This document shows, piece after piece, positions 9,643 through 23,436 of a DNA stretch of 64,000 nucleotides. The notes below the pieces were generated by a model, which had not been told where the DNA came from, ran no database searches, and saw only the letters and a program-made list of their open reading frames with translations. The translations under genes were made by a program, and so were the position numbers. This DNA comes from Diplonema papillatum (lineage: Eukaryota; Euglenozoa; Diplonemea; Diplonemida; Diplonemidae): positions 1 to 64,000 of the forward strand of contig JAPJBO010000983.1 in NCBI GenBank assembly GCA_030068145.1. Direction: 5' to 3'. The stretch's first letter is position 1, and each line of letters begins with the position of its first letter.

Positions 9643-12600
9643 GTATACGTAGTACCACCACCAGCTGTATACACCACTTAGTAGGTGTACTGTGTGATAC
9701 AACAGCATGTATGTACGTAGTACCACCACCAGCTGTATGCACCACTTAGTAGGTGTACTGTGTGATACAACAGCATGTATGTACGTAGTACCACCACCAG
9801 CTGTATACACCACTTAGTAGGTGTACTGTGTGATACAACAGCATGTATGTACGTAGTACCACCACCAGCTGTATGCACCACTTAGTAGGTGTACTGTGTG
9901 ATACAACAGCATGTATGTACGTAGTACCACCACCAGCTGTATGCACCACTTAGTAGGTGTACTGTGTGATACAACAGCATGTATGTACGTAGTACCACCA
10001 CCAGCTGTATGCACCACTTAGTAGGTGTACTGTGTGATACAACAGCATGTATGTACGTAGTACCACCACCAGCTGTATGCACCACTTAGTAGGTGTACTG
10101 TGTGATACAACAGCATGTATGTACGTAGTACCACCACCAGCTGTATGCACCACTTAGTAGGTGTACTGTGTGATACAACAGCATGTATGTACGTAGTACC
10201 ACCACCAGCTGTATGCACCACTTAGTAGGTGTACTGTGTGATACAACAGCATGTATGTACGTAGTACCACCACCAGCTGTATGCACCACTTAGTAGGTGT
10301 ACTGTGTGATACAACAGCATGTATGTACGTAGTACCACCACCAGCTGTATGCACCACTTAGTAGGTGTACTGTGTGATACAACAGCATGTATGTACGTAG
10401 TACCACCACCAGCTGTATGCACCACTTAGTAGGTGTACTGTGTGATACAACAGCATGTATGTACGTAGTACCACCACCAGCTGTATACACCACTTAGTAG
10501 GTGTACTGTGTGATACAACAGCATGTATGTACGTAGTACCACCACCAGCTGTATGCACCACTTAGTAGGTGTACTGTGTGATACAACAGCATGTATGTAC
10601 GTAGTACCACCACCAGCTGTATGCACCACTTAGTAGGTGTACTGTGTGATACAACAGCATGTATGTACGTAGTACCACCACCAGCTGTATGCACCACTTA
10701 GTAGGTGTACTGTGTGATACAACAGCATGTATGTACGTAGTACCACCACCAGCTGTATGCACCACTTAGTAGGTGTACTGTGTGATACAACAGCATGTAT
10801 GTACGTAGTACCACCACCAGCTGTATGCACCACTTAGTAGGTGTACTGTGTGATACAACAGCATGTATGTACGTAGTACCACCACCAGCTGTATGCACCA
10901 CTTAGTAGGTGTACTGTGTGATACAACAGCATGTATGTACGTAGTACCACCACCAGCTGTATGCACCACTTAGTAGGTGTACTGTGTGATACAACAGCAT
11001 GTATGTACGTAGTACCACCACCAGCTGTATGCACCACTTAGTAGGTGTACTGTGTGATACAACAGCATGTATGTACGTAGTACCACCACCAGCTGTATGC
11101 ACCACTTAGTAGGTGTACTGTGTGATACAACAGCATGTATGTACGTAGTACCACCACCAGCTGTATGCACCACTTAGTAGGTGTACTGTGTGATACAACA
11201 GCATGTATGTACGTAGTACCACCACCAGCTGTATGCACCACTTAGTAGGTGTACTGTGTGATACAACAGCATGTATGTACGTAGTACCACCACCAGCTGT
11301 ATGCACCACTTAGTAGGTGTACTGTGTGATACAACAGCATGTATGTACGTAGTACCACCACCAGCTGTATGCACCACTTAGTAGGTGTACTGTGTGATAC
11401 AACAGCATGTATGTACGTAGTACCACCACCAGCTGTATGCACCACTTAGTAGGTGTACTGTGTGATACAACAGCATGTATGTACGTAGTACCACCACCAG
11501 CTGTATGCACCACTTAGTAGGTGTACTGTGTGATACAACAGCATGTATGTACGTAGTACCACCACCAGCTGTATGCACCACTTAGTAGGTGTACTGTGTG
11601 ATACAACAGCATGTATGTACGTAGTACCACCACCAGCTGTATGCACCACTTAGTAGGTGTACTGTGTGATACAACAGCATGTATGTACGTAGTACCACCA
11701 CCAGCTGTATGCACCACTTAGTAGGTGTACTGTGTGATACAACAGCATGTATGTACGTAGTACCACCACCAGCTGTATGCACCACTTAGTAGGTGTACTG
11801 TGTGATACAACAGCATGTATGTACGTAGTACCACCACCAGCTGTATGCACCACTTAGTAGGTGTACTGTGTGATACAACAGCATGTATGTACGTAGTACC
11901 ACCACCAGCTGTATGCACCACTTAGTAGGTGTACTGTGTGATACAACAGCATGTATGTACGTAGTACCACCACCAGCTGTATGCACCACTTAGTAGGTGT
12001 ACTGTGTGATACAACAGCATGTATGTACGTAGTACCACCACCAGCTGTATGCACCACTTAGTAGGTGTACTGTGTGATACAACAGCATGTATGTACGTAG
12101 TACCACCACCAGCTGTATGCACCACTTAGTAGGTGTACTGTGTGATACAACAGCATGTATGTACGTAGTACCACCACCAGCTGTATGCACCACTTAGTAG
12201 GTGTACTGTGTGATACAACAGCATGTATGTACGTAGTACCACCACCAGCTGTATGCACCACTTAGTAGGTGTACTGTGTGATACAACAGCATGTATGTAC
12301 GTAGTACCACCACCAGCTGTATGCACCACTTAGTAGGTGTACTGTGTGATACAACAGCATGTATGTACGTAGTACCACCACCAGCTGTATGCACCACTTA
12401 GTAGGTGTACTGTGTGATACAACAGCATGTATGTACGTAGTACCACCACCAGCTGTATGCACCACTTAGTAGGTGTACTGTGTGATACAACAGCATGTAT
12501 GTACGTAGTACCACCACCAGCTGTATGCACCACTTAGTAGGTGTACTGTGTGATACAACAGCATGTATGTACGTAGTACCACCACCAGCTGTATGCACCA

Positions 12601-15600
12601 CTTAGTAGGTGTACTGTGTGATACAACAGCATGTATGTACGTAGTACCACCACCAGCTGTATGCACCACTTAGTAGGTGTACTGTGTGATACAACAGCAT
12701 GTATGTACGTAGTACCACCACCAGCTGTATGCACCACTTAGTAGGTGTACTGTGTGATACAACAGCATGTATGTACGTAGTACCACCACCAGCTGTATGC
12801 ACCACTTAGTAGGTGTACTGTGTGATACAACAGCATGTATGTACGTAGTACCACCACCAGCTGTATGCACCACTTAGTAGGTGTACTGTGTGATACAACA
12901 GCATGTATGTACGTAGTACCACCACCAGCTGTATGCACCACTTAGTAGGTGTACTGTGTGATACAACAGCATGTATGTACGTAGTACCACCACCAGCTGT
13001 ATGCACCACTTAGTAGGTGTACTGTGTGATACAACAGCATGTATGTACGTAGTACCACCACCAGCTGTATGCACCACTTAGTAGGTGTACTGTGTGATAC
13101 AACAGCATGTATGTACGTAGTACCACCACCAGCTGTATGCACCACTTAGTAGGTGTACTGTGTGATACAACAGCATGTATGTACGTAGTACCACCACCAG
13201 CTGTATGCACCACTTAGTAGGTGTACTGTGTGATACAACAGCATGTATGTACGTAGTACCACCACCAGCTGTATGCACCACTTAGTAGGTGTACTGTGTG
13301 ATACAACAGCATGTATGTACGTAGTACCACCACCAGCTGTATGCACCACTTAGTAGGTGTACTGTGTGATACAACAGCATGTATGTACGTAGTACCACCA
13401 CCAGCTGTATGCACCACTTAGTAGGTGTACTGTGTGATACAACAGCATGTATGTACGTAGTACCACCACCAGCTGTATGCACCACTTAGTAGGTGTACTG
13501 TGTGATACAACAGCATGTATGTACGTAGTACCACCACCAGCTGTATGCACCACTTAGTAGGTGTACTGTGTGATACAACAGCATGTATGTACGTAGTACC
13601 ACCACCAGCTGTATGCACCACTTAGTAGGTGTACTGTGTGATACAACAGCATGTATGTACGTAGTACCACCACCAGCTGTATGCACCACTTAGTAGGTGT
13701 ACTGTGTGATACAACAGCATGTATGTACGTAGTACCACCACCAGCTGTATGCACCACTTAGTAGGTGTACTGTGTGATACAACAGCATGTATGTACGTAG
13801 TACCACCACCAGCTGTATACACCACTTAGTAGGTGTACTGTGTGATACAACAGCATGTATGTACGTAGTACCACCACCAGCTGTATGCACCACTTAGTAG
13901 GTGTACTGTGTGATACAACAGCATGTATGTACGTAGTACCACCACCAGCTGTATGCACCACTTAGTAGGTGTACTGTGTGATACAACAGCATGTATGTAC
14001 GTAGTACCACCACCAGCTGTATGCACCACTTAGTAGGTGTACTGTGTGATACAACAGCATGTATGTACGTAGTACCACCACCAGCTGTATGCACCACTTA
14101 GTAGGTGTACTGTGTGATACAACAGCATGTATGTACGTAGTACCACCACCAGCTGTATGCACCACTTAGTAGGTGTACTGTGTGATACAACAGCATGTAT
14201 GTACGTAGTACCACCACCAGCTGTATGCACCACTTAGTAGGTGTACTGTGTGATACAACAGCATGTATGTACGTAGTACCACCACCAGCTGTATGCACCA
14301 CTTAGTAGGTGTACTGTGTGATACAACAGCATGTATGTACGTAGTACCACCACCAGCTGTATGCACCACTTAGTAGGTGTACTGTGTGATACAACAGCAT
14401 GTATGTACGTAGTACCACCACCAGCTGTATGCACCACTTAGTAGGTGTACTGTGTGATACAACAGCATGTATGTACGTAGTACCACCACCAGCTGTATGC
14501 ACCACTTAGTAGGTGTACTGTGTGATACAACAGCATGTATGTACGTAGTACCACCACCAGCTGTATGCACCACTTAGTAGGTGTACTGTGTGATACAACA
14601 GCATGTATGTACGTAGTACCACCACCAGCTGTATGCACCACTTAGTAGGTGTACTGTGTGATACAACAGCATGTATGTACGTAGTACCACCACCAGCTGT
14701 ATGCACCACTTAGTAGGTGTACTGTGTGATACAACAGCATGTATGTACGTAGTACCACCACCAGCTGTATGCACCACTTAGTAGGTGTACTGTGTGATAC
14801 AACAGCATGTATGTACGTAGTACCACCACCAGCTGTATGCACCACTTAGTAGGTGTACTGTGTGATACAACAGCATGTATGTACGTAGTACCACCACCAG
14901 CTGTATGCACCACTTAGTAGGTGTACTGTGTGATACAACAGCATGTATGTACGTAGTACCACCTAGTAGGTGTACTGTGTGATACAACAGCATGTATGTA
15001 CGTAGTACCACCACCAGCTGTATGCACCACTTAGTAGGTGTACTGTGTGATACAACAGCATGTATGTACGTAGTACCACCACCAGCTGTATGCACCACTT
15101 AGTAGGTGTACTGTGTGATACAACAGCATGTATGTACGTAGTACCACCACCAGCTGTATGCACCACTTAGTAGGTGTACTGTGTGATACAACAGCATGTA
15201 TGTACGTAGTACCACCACCAGCTGTATGCACCACTTAGTAGGTGTACTGTGTGATACAACAGCATGTATGTACGTAGTACCACCACCAGCTGTATGCACC
15301 ACTTAGTAGGTGTACTGTGTGATACAACAGCATGTATGTACGTAGTACCACCACCAGCTGTATGCACCACTTAGTAGGTGTACTGTGTGATACAACAGCA
15401 TGTATGTACGTAGTACCACCACCAGCTGTATGCACCACTTAGTAGGTGTACTGTGTGATACAACAGCATGTATGTACGTAGTACCACCACCAGCTGTATG
15501 CACCACTTAGTAGGTGTACTGTGTGATACAACAGCATGTATGTACGTAGTACCACCACCAGCTGTATGCACCACTTAGTAGGTGTACTGTGTGATACAAC

Positions 15601-17536
15601 AGCATGTATGTACGTAGTACCACCACCAGCTGTATGCACCACTTAGTAGGTGTACTGTGTGATACAACAGCATGTATGTACGTAGTACCACCACCAGCTG
15701 TATGCACCACTTAGTAGGTGTACTGTGTGATACAACAGCATGTATGTACGTAGTACCACCACCAGCTGTATGCACCACTTAGTAGGTGTACTGTGTGATA
15801 CAACAGCATGTATGTACGTAGTACCACCACCAGCTGTATGCACCACTTAGTAGGTGTACTGTGTGATACAACAGCATGTATGTACGTAGTACCACCACCA
15901 GCTGTATGCACCACTTAGTAGGTGTACTGTGTGATACAACAGCATGTATGTACGTAGTACCACCACCAGCTGTATGCACCACTTAGTAGGTGTACTGTGT
16001 GATACAACAGCATGTATGTACGTAGTACCACCACCAGCTGTATACACCACTTAGTAGGTGTACTGTGTGATACAACAGCATGTATGTACGTAGTACCACC
16101 ACCAGCTGTATGCACCACTTAGTAGGTGTACTGTGTGATACAACAGCATGTATGTACGTAGTACCACCACCAGCTGTATGCACCACTTAGTAGGTGTACT
16201 GTGTGATACAACAGCATGTATGTACGTAGTACCACCACCAGCTGTATGCACCACTTAGTAGGTGTACTGTGTGATACAACAGCATGTATGTACGTAGTAC
16301 CACCACCAGCTGTATGCACCACTTAGTAGGTGTACTGTGTGATACAACAGCATGTATGTACGTAGTACCACCACCAGCTGTATGCACCACTTAGTAGGTG
16401 TACTGTGTGATACAACAGCATGTATGTACGTAGTACCACCACCAGCTGTATGCACCACTTAGTAGGTGTACTGTGTGATACAACAGCATGTATGTACGTA
16501 GTACCACCACCAGCTGTATGCACCACTTAGTAGGTGTACTGTGTGATACAACAGCATGTATGTACGTAGTACCACCACCAGCTGTATGCACCACTTAGTA
16601 GGTGTACTGTGTGATACAACAGCATGTATGTACGTAGTACCACCACCAGCTGTATACACCACTTAGTAGGTGTACTGTGTGATACAACAGCATGTATGTA
16701 CGTAGTACCACCACCAGCTGTATGCACCACTTAGTAGGTGTACTGTGTGATACAACAGCATGTATGTACGTAGTACCACCACCAGCTGTATGCACCACTT
16801 AGTAGGTGTACTGTGTGATACAACAGCATGTATGTACGTAGTACCACCACCAGCTGTATGCACCACTTAGTAGGTGTACTGTGTGATACAACAGCATGTA
16901 TGTACGTAGTACCACCACCAGCTGTATGCACCACTTAGTAGGTGTACTGTGTGATACAACAGCATGTATGTACGTAGTACCACCACCAGCTGTATGCACC
17001 ACTTAGTAGGTGTACTGTGTGATACAACAGCATGTATGTACGTAGTACCACCACCAGCTGTATGCACCACTTAGTAGGTGTACTGTGTGATACAACAGCA
17101 TGTATGTACGTAGTACCACCACCAGCTGTATGCACCACTTAGTAGGTGTACTGTGTGATACAACAGCATGTATGTACGTAGTACCACCACCAGCTGTATG
17201 CACCACTTAGTAGGTGTACTGTGTGATACAACAGCATGTATGTACGTAGTACCACCACCAGCTGTATGCACCACTTAGTAGGTGTACTGTGTGATACAAC
17301 AGCATGTATGTACGTAGTACCACCACCAGCTGTATGCACCACTTAGTAGGTGTACTGTGTGATACAACAGCATGTATGTACGTAGTACCACCACCAGCTG
17401 TATGCACCACTTAGTAGGTGTACTGTGTGATACAACAGCATGTATGTACGTAGTACCACCACCAGCTGTATGCACCACTTAGTAGGTGTACTGTGTGATA
17501 CAACAGCATGTATGTACGTAGTACCACCACCAGCTG
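9643..17536. repeat. 68-bp satellite array 1 (~116 copies)
   Basis: Head-to-tail 68-bp units with key words TAGTAGGTGTACTGTG, ACAGCATGTATGTACG and ACCACCACCAGCTGTATGC. Units are almost identical; the main variant is TATAC instead of TATGC, seen in a few scattered copies (near 9668, 9804, 10484, 13816, 16041 and 16653). One unit near 14963 lacks 19 bp. The unit length is not a multiple of three, and the 67-codon minus-strand frames it produces are a by-product of repetition, not a gene. The array is cut by K2 at 17534-17536 and resumes at 19427. Confidence 0.97.
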
Positions 17537-17642
17537 CAGTTTACTGAGGGAATTGGCGCATTGAATTGCCGTCAGTGCTCGGAACCAATGTGAACCACTC
17601 CAACAGGAGGTCAACCTTAGCTAGTTAAAACGTTAAACAAAT
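17534..17642 (+). repeat. K2 repeat A1
   Basis: 109-bp direct repeat, matching A2 at 19004-19112. It starts CTGCAGTTTACTGAGGG and ends GTTAAACAAAT. Its opening motif is shared with the family X repeats. Confidence 0.95.
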
Positions 17643-17668
17643 GACCGTACAGCAGCAACTGCAACTGA

Positions 17669-18715
17669 ATGCGGACACAGCCTGCCTGTTTGTTGCGGCG
17701 ACAGGGGTTCGTCCTCAGGGCCTCCTGGGGTACGGAGCTCGTTGAGGGTGAAGTTGTTGTCCATGTTTGGGTCGACAACATTCGCTACGCTGGCTCAAGG
17801 CAGTGCGTTCTTGCAGCGACGCGGCGGTTGGACCAGACGGCGGTGGACTGCTCGCTGACATGGAAAGACGCTGATTCCCGGACGGCTGCACCCCGTTATG
17901 AATTCATCGGGGTCGACTGGCGACACAGTGTCTCGCAGGTCTCGCTGAGCAGCAAGCTTTGCAGAAAGCTGATGACGACGCGGTACGAGCTCCAGGCTTC
18001 GTCGCTTTCTGCCGGTGATATCGAAGCCTTGGGGGGCAGGCTGCTCCACGCATCTGCAATTGCGGGCATTTTCCCCGGCTCGTTCTGGTTTGCGCTGAAA
18101 TTCATGCGCAGAGTAACGAACTCGTTGAACCGAGGAACGAGGATGCCGACGGAACAAGTTTCCCTGTCTCCATGCATACGCTCATCTTTGCAAGGTTGGA
18201 TAGACGCGGTCATGAGGCCACGGGCAATACCGACGAAGCTCCCTGTACCGTCGTTGACAGTGTTCGTTGATGCGAGCAAGAAGGGATGGGGTGGTGTTCT
18301 CGTGGACTCTCGTACGGCGGAGATAACCATCTTGGGGGCTCCCTGGTCAGCCGAGGAATCGAGGCTGCACATTAATGTTCTAGAGGCCATGGCCTTCGAA
18401 CGTTCGGCAATGTCGATCCCGGACGCCTTTGCCGGTGGACGGATCGATGTTGTGGTGGACAATACCACCGTGCAGGGAGTAGCGCGGAAAGGGTTCAGCA
18501 TGCGAGACGCAGACCTGAACAACGCGGTGGTTTCTGGTCTTGCCAGGGTGCGAACCCTTGGTTGCGCACTCTCTGTCCGCTGGGTGCGGAGCGAAGGGAA
18601 CCCTGCAGATCTCCCATCGCGGGTGCCCCTGACGTCGCTGACTCCGAAGTCTATTGCTTCCGTCACACAGGCGGTGGTGGCATTCTTTACTGGCGGCGGG
18701 GTGGAAGGAAGGTGA
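17669..18715 (+). CDS. K2 reverse transcriptase (C-terminal part) and RNase H
   Basis: 348 codons from an ATG 27 bp after A1, with an in-frame stop just before it. Residues 28-42 (VVVHVWVDNIRYAG) resemble RT motif C with VDN in place of the usual [YF]xDD; FIGVDW (79-84) fits the following motif. The RNase H domain follows: D201 in FVDASKKGWGG, E239 in NVLEAM, D264 in VVVDN and D314 in NPADLPSR, the pattern typical of DIRS-like elements. RT motifs A and B and any gag are absent, so the protein should not prime a full cycle alone. The intact frame may reflect recent insertion or recent assembly of this short form. Confidence 0.85.
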   Translation: MRTQPACLLRRQGFVLRASWGTELVEGEVVVHVWVDNIRYAGSRQCVLAATRRLDQTAVDCSLTWKDADSRTAAPRYEFIGVDWRHSVSQVSLSSKLCRKLMTTRYELQASSLSAGDIEALGGRLLHASAIAGIFPGSFWFALKFMRRVTNSLNRGTRMPTEQVSLSPCIRSSLQGWIDAVMRPRAIPTKLPVPSLTVFVDASKKGWGGVLVDSRTAEITILGAPWSAEESRLHINVLEAMAFERSAMSIPDAFAGGRIDVVVDNTTVQGVARKGFSMRDADLNNAVVSGLARVRTLGCALSVRWVRSEGNPADLPSRVPLTSLTPKSIASVTQAVVAFFTGGGVEGR

Positions 18716-19006
18716 TCGTCTTGGTCGGCGTTGGTACGTCTGGACCACTCCTTTCATCCCGTTCGCAAGTCAGTCTGTTGCTAGGTTCAGTGCATGTTTC
18801 CTTCCTCTTGACAGGCCTCGAAGATAGCGCATCAGTGGATTAGTTGAAATGGATTTATCTTAGCTTGAAGATACACGTAGCAGGCGTGGAGTTGCCATGA
18901 CCTTCCTGGAGTTAGTTGAAATGGTTTTGAGTTGTTATCTTGAAGAGACCCAGCAGAATCCCCGACGTATCGAGCAGCAGGCAAGGAGATACCGCGACCA
19001 TTCCTG
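18711..19006 (+). repeat. K2 repeat B1
   Basis: 296-bp direct repeat matching B2 at 19134-19429 with no difference that I noticed. It starts GGTGATCGTCTTGG, overlaps the last codons of the RT/RNase H frame, and runs into A2 through the shared CTG at 19004-19006. Confidence 0.95.
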
Positions 19007-19112
19007 CAGTTTACTGAGGGAATTGGCGCATTGAATTGCCGTCAGTGCTCGGAACCAATGTGAACCACTCCAACAGGAGGTCAACCTTAGCTAGTTAAAA
19101 CGTTAAACAAAT
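19004..19112 (+). repeat. K2 repeat A2
   Basis: 109-bp copy of A1 placed directly after B1. Followed by only 21 bp (19113-19133, TTCCCACCCACCC...) before B2. In K1 the corresponding space holds the recombinase gene. Confidence 0.95.
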
Positions 19113-19133
19113 TCCCACCCACCCTTGCCCCCG

Positions 19134-19429
19134 GGTGATCGTCTTGGTCGGCGTTGGTACGTCTGGACCACTCCTTTCATCCCGTTCGCAAGTCAGTCTG
19201 TTGCTAGGTTCAGTGCATGTTTCCTTCCTCTTGACAGGCCTCGAAGATAGCGCATCAGTGGATTAGTTGAAATGGATTTATCTTAGCTTGAAGATACACG
19301 TAGCAGGCGTGGAGTTGCCATGACCTTCCTGGAGTTAGTTGAAATGGTTTTGAGTTGTTATCTTGAAGAGACCCAGCAGAATCCCCGACGTATCGAGCAG
19401 CAGGCAAGGAGATACCGCGACCATTCCTG
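19134..19429 (+). repeat. K2 repeat B2
   Basis: 296-bp copy of B1 ending ATTCCTG; the final CTG is shared with the satellite target, and satellite sequence TATACACCACTT resumes at 19430. Confidence 0.95.
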
Positions 19430-22400
19430 TATACACCACTTAGTAGGTGTACTGTGTGATACAACAGCATGTATGTACGTAGTACCACCACCAGCTGTAT
19501 GCACCACTTAGTAGGTGTACTGTGTGATACAACAGCATGTATGTACGTAGTACCACCACCAGCTGTATACACCACTTAGTAGGTGTACTGTGTGATACAA
19601 CAGCATGTATGTACGTAGTACCACCACCAGCTGTATGCACCACTTAGTAGGTGTACTGTGTGATACAACAGCATGTATGTACGTAGTACCACCACCAGCT
19701 GTATGCACCACTTAGTAGGTGTACTGTGTGATACAACAGCATGTATGTACGTAGTACCACCACCAGCTGTATGCACCACTTAGTAGGTGTACTGTGTGAT
19801 ACAACAGCATGTATGTACGTAGTACCACCACCAGCTGTATGCACCACTTAGTAGGTGTACTGTGTGATACAACAGCATGTATGTACGTAGTACCACCACC
19901 AGCTGTATGCACCACTTAGTAGGTGTACTGTGTGATACAACAGCATGTATGTACGTAGTACCACCACCAGCTGTATGCACCACTTAGTAGGTGTACTGTG
20001 TGATACAACAGCATGTATGTACGTAGTACCACCACCAGCTGTATGCACCACTTAGTAGGTGTACTGTGTGATACAACAGCATGTATGTACGTAGTACCAC
20101 CACCAGCTGTATGCACCACTTAGTAGGTGTACTGTGTGATACAACAGCATGTATGTACGTAGTACCACCACCAGCTGTATGCACCACTTAGTAGGTGTAC
20201 TGTGTGATACAACAGCATGTATGTACGTAGTACCACCACCAGCTGTATGCACCACTTAGTAGGTGTACTGTGTGATACAACAGCATGTATGTACGTAGTA
20301 CCACCACCAGCTGTATGCACCACTTAGTAGGTGTACTGTGTGATACAACAGCATGTATGTACGTAGTACCACCACCAGCTGTATGCACCACTTAGTAGGT
20401 GTACTGTGTGATACAACAGCATGTATGTACGTAGTACCACCACCAGCTGTATGCACCACTTAGTAGGTGTACTGTGTGATACAACAGCATGTATGTACGT
20501 AGTACCACCACCAGCTGTATGCACCACTTAGTAGGTGTACTGTGTGATACAACAGCATGTATGTACGTAGTACCACCACCAGCTGTATGCACCACTTAGT
20601 AGGTGTACTGTGTGATACAACAGCATGTATGTACGTAGTACCACCACCAGCTGTATGCACCACTTAGTAGGTGTACTGTGTGATACAACAGCATGTATGT
20701 ACGTAGTACCACCACCAGCTGTATGCACCACTTAGTAGGTGTACTGTGTGATACAACAGCATGTATGTACGTAGTACCACCACCAGCTGTATGCACCACT
20801 TAGTAGGTGTACTGTGTGATACAACAGCATGTATGTACGTAGTACCACCACCAGCTGTATGCACCACTTAGTAGGTGTACTGTGTGATACAACAGCATGT
20901 ATGTACGTAGTACCACCACCAGCTGTATGCACCACTTAGTAGGTGTACTGTGTGATACAACAGCATGTATGTACGTAGTACCACCACCAGCTGTATGCAC
21001 CACTTAGTAGGTGTACTGTGTGATACAACAGCATGTATGTACGTAGTACCACCACCAGCTGTATGCACCACTTAGTAGGTGTACTGTGTGATACAACAGC
21101 ATGTATGTACGTAGTACCACCACCAGCTGTATGCACCACTTAGTAGGTGTACTGTGTGATACAACAGCATGTATGTACGTAGTACCACCACCAGCTGTAT
21201 GCACCACTTAGTAGGTGTACTGTGTGATACAACAGCATGTATGTACGTAGTACCACCACCAGCTGTATGCACCACTTAGTAGGTGTACTGTGTGATACAA
21301 CAGCATGTATGTACGTAGTACCACCACCAGCTGTATGCACCACTTAGTAGGTGTACTGTGTGATACAACAGCATGTATGTACGTAGTACCACCACCAGCT
21401 GTATGCACCACTTAGTAGGTGTACTGTGTGATACAACAGCATGTATGTACGTAGTACCACCACCAGCTGTATGCACCACTTAGTAGGTGTACTGTGTGAT
21501 ACAACAGCATGTATGTACGTAGTACCACCACCAGCTGTATGCACCACTTAGTAGGTGTACTGTGTGATACAACAGCATGTATGTACGTAGTACCACCACC
21601 AGCTGTATGCACCACTTAGTAGGTGTACTGTGTGATACAACAGCATGTATGTACGTAGTACCACCACCAGCTGTATGCACCACTTAGTAGGTGTACTGTG
21701 TGATACAACAGCATGTATGTACGTAGTACCACCACCAGCTGTATGCACCACTTAGTAGGTGTACTGTGTGATACAACAGCATGTATGTACGTAGTACCAC
21801 CACCAGCTGTATGCACCACTTAGTAGGTGTACTGTGTGATACAACAGCATGTATGTACGTAGTACCACCACCAGCTGTATGCACCACTTAGTAGGTGTAC
21901 TGTGTGATACAACAGCATGTATGTACGTAGTACCACCACCAGCTGTATGCACCACTTAGTAGGTGTACTGTGTGATACAACAGCATGTATGTACGTAGTA
22001 CCACCACCAGCTGTATGCACCACTTAGTAGGTGTACTGTGTGATACAACAGCATGTATGTACGTAGTACCACCACCAGCTGTATGCACCACTTAGTAGGT
22101 GTACTGTGTGATACAACAGCATGTATGTACGTAGTACCACCACCAGCTGTATGCACCACTTAGTAGGTGTACTGTGTGATACAACAGCATGTATGTACGT
22201 AGTACCACCACCAGCTGTATGCACCACTTAGTAGGTGTACTGTGTGATACAACAGCATGTATGTACGTAGTACCACCACCAGCTGTATGCACCACTTAGT
22301 AGGTGTACTGTGTGATACAACAGCATGTATGTACGTAGTACCACCACCAGCTGTATGCACCACTTAGTAGGTGTACTGTGTGATACAACAGCATGTATGT

Positions 22401-22850
22401 ACGTAGTACCACCACCAGCTGTATGCACCACTTAGTAGGTGTACTGTGTGATACAACAGCATGTATGTACGTAGTACCACCACCAGCTGTATGCACCACT
22501 TAGTAGGTGTACTGTGTGATACAACAGCATGTATGTACGTAGTACCACCACCAGCTGTATGCACCACTTAGTAGGTGTACTGTGTGATACAACAGCATGT
22601 ATGTACGTAGTACCACCACCAGCTGTATGCACCACTTAGTAGGTGTACTGTGTGATACAACAGCATGTATGTACGTAGTACCACCACCAGCTGTATGCAC
22701 CACTTAGTAGGTGTACTGTGTGATACAACAGCATGTATGTACGTAGTACCACCACCAGCTGTATACACCACTTAGTAGGTGTACTGTGTGATACAACAGC
22801 ATGTATGTACGTAGTACCACCACCAGCTGTATGCACCACCTAGGAGGTGT
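19427..22850. repeat. 68-bp satellite array 2 (~50 copies)
   Basis: Continuation of array 1 after the K2 insertion, same unit, orientation and phase. The unit split by K2 is completed here (TATACACC variant). The last unit is altered (CACCTAGGAGGTG near 22840), and related words (CAGCTACCAG, TAGTACCACC) decay through about 22975. Confidence 0.97.
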
Positions 22851-23350
22851 ACTGTGTAGTACCACAGCATGTGCAAACCACATACAGCTACCAGTGATAC
22901 GTAGCAGCACTAGCTAGCAGCGGTGATGATGCACAGCAGCATATCACCAGCTATCACCAGCTAGTACCACCTCATAGCATATACTGAAAGGTATGACGGC
23001 TTTGCTTCCTCTAGCTGAGAAACGTTGCTTGGATTCGGGCGCTGGAACTTGTTGCGTCAACTAGTTTTCATAACAATCAAGGGAGGCGACCGCAGTTTAA
23101 GGTTTGGGCAGAACGCTGGAAAGTGGGCATGCTTTTGGTCCGCCATTTGAGAAAAGGAGATGCACGCCGACGATCGGGCTGGGCAGGCGCCGAGTCTCTC
23201 AGGTGAACCAGCGCCAATATTCTCTTGCTGCGATTGGCGCCCGTCTCAGTGTCGCAGCTAAAAAAGGACTAGAAACGAACCGACTGTCAATGATCTCCGG
23301 GTGTCTGCCCAGTATACGACGCACAACTTTTGTTGGCACTACGCAAATCG
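22851..23350. other. Satellite edge and unrecognised DNA
   Basis: Degenerate satellite-like words to about 22975, then about 370 bp with no gene or repeat that I recognise. Confidence 0.4.
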
Positions 23351-23351
23351 T

Positions 23352-23436
23352 TGGACGTGGTTCCAGGTGGCAAATTAGCCGATGAGCATGGTGTCAGAAG
23401 GTCCTACTCGGGCGGTTCAGTTTCCTCACACGGTTT
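23352..23436 (+). repeat. Family Y repeat, partial diverged copy
   Basis: About 85 bp matching family Y from GGACGTGGTTCCAGGTGG to GGCGGTTCAGTTTCCTCACA, more diverged than the copy starting 180 bp downstream. Confidence 0.5.

Larger units (their letters stand above)
17534..19429 (+). mobile_element. Element K2: split-direct-repeat YR retroelement without recombinase
   Basis: A 1.9-kb insertion inside the 68-bp satellite. Order on the plus strand: A1 (17534-17642), RT/RNase H frame, B1 (18711-19006), A2 (19004-19112), 21 bp, B2 (19134-19429). The B1/A2 junction ...ATTC-CTG-CAGTTT... is what a circle joining B2 to A1 would have. The left edge reads CCAG-CTG-CAGTTT and the right edge ATTC-CTG-TATAC, so CTG is shared by element and satellite target, with no target duplication and no satellite loss. 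These are the expected marks of tyrosine-recombinase integration of a PAT/kangaroo-type element. No recombinase is present, so the copy is non-autonomous. Confidence 0.9.

Noticed and set aside
9678-17478. Hundreds of overlapping 67-codon minus-strand frames with ATG
   Set aside because: They repeat every 68 bp because the unit is not a multiple of three and has a stop only every third unit. No domain, no codon bias beyond the repeat.
9643-22850. CRISPR array
   Set aside because: Repeats are contiguous 68-bp units without variable spacers, and the context is eukaryotic.
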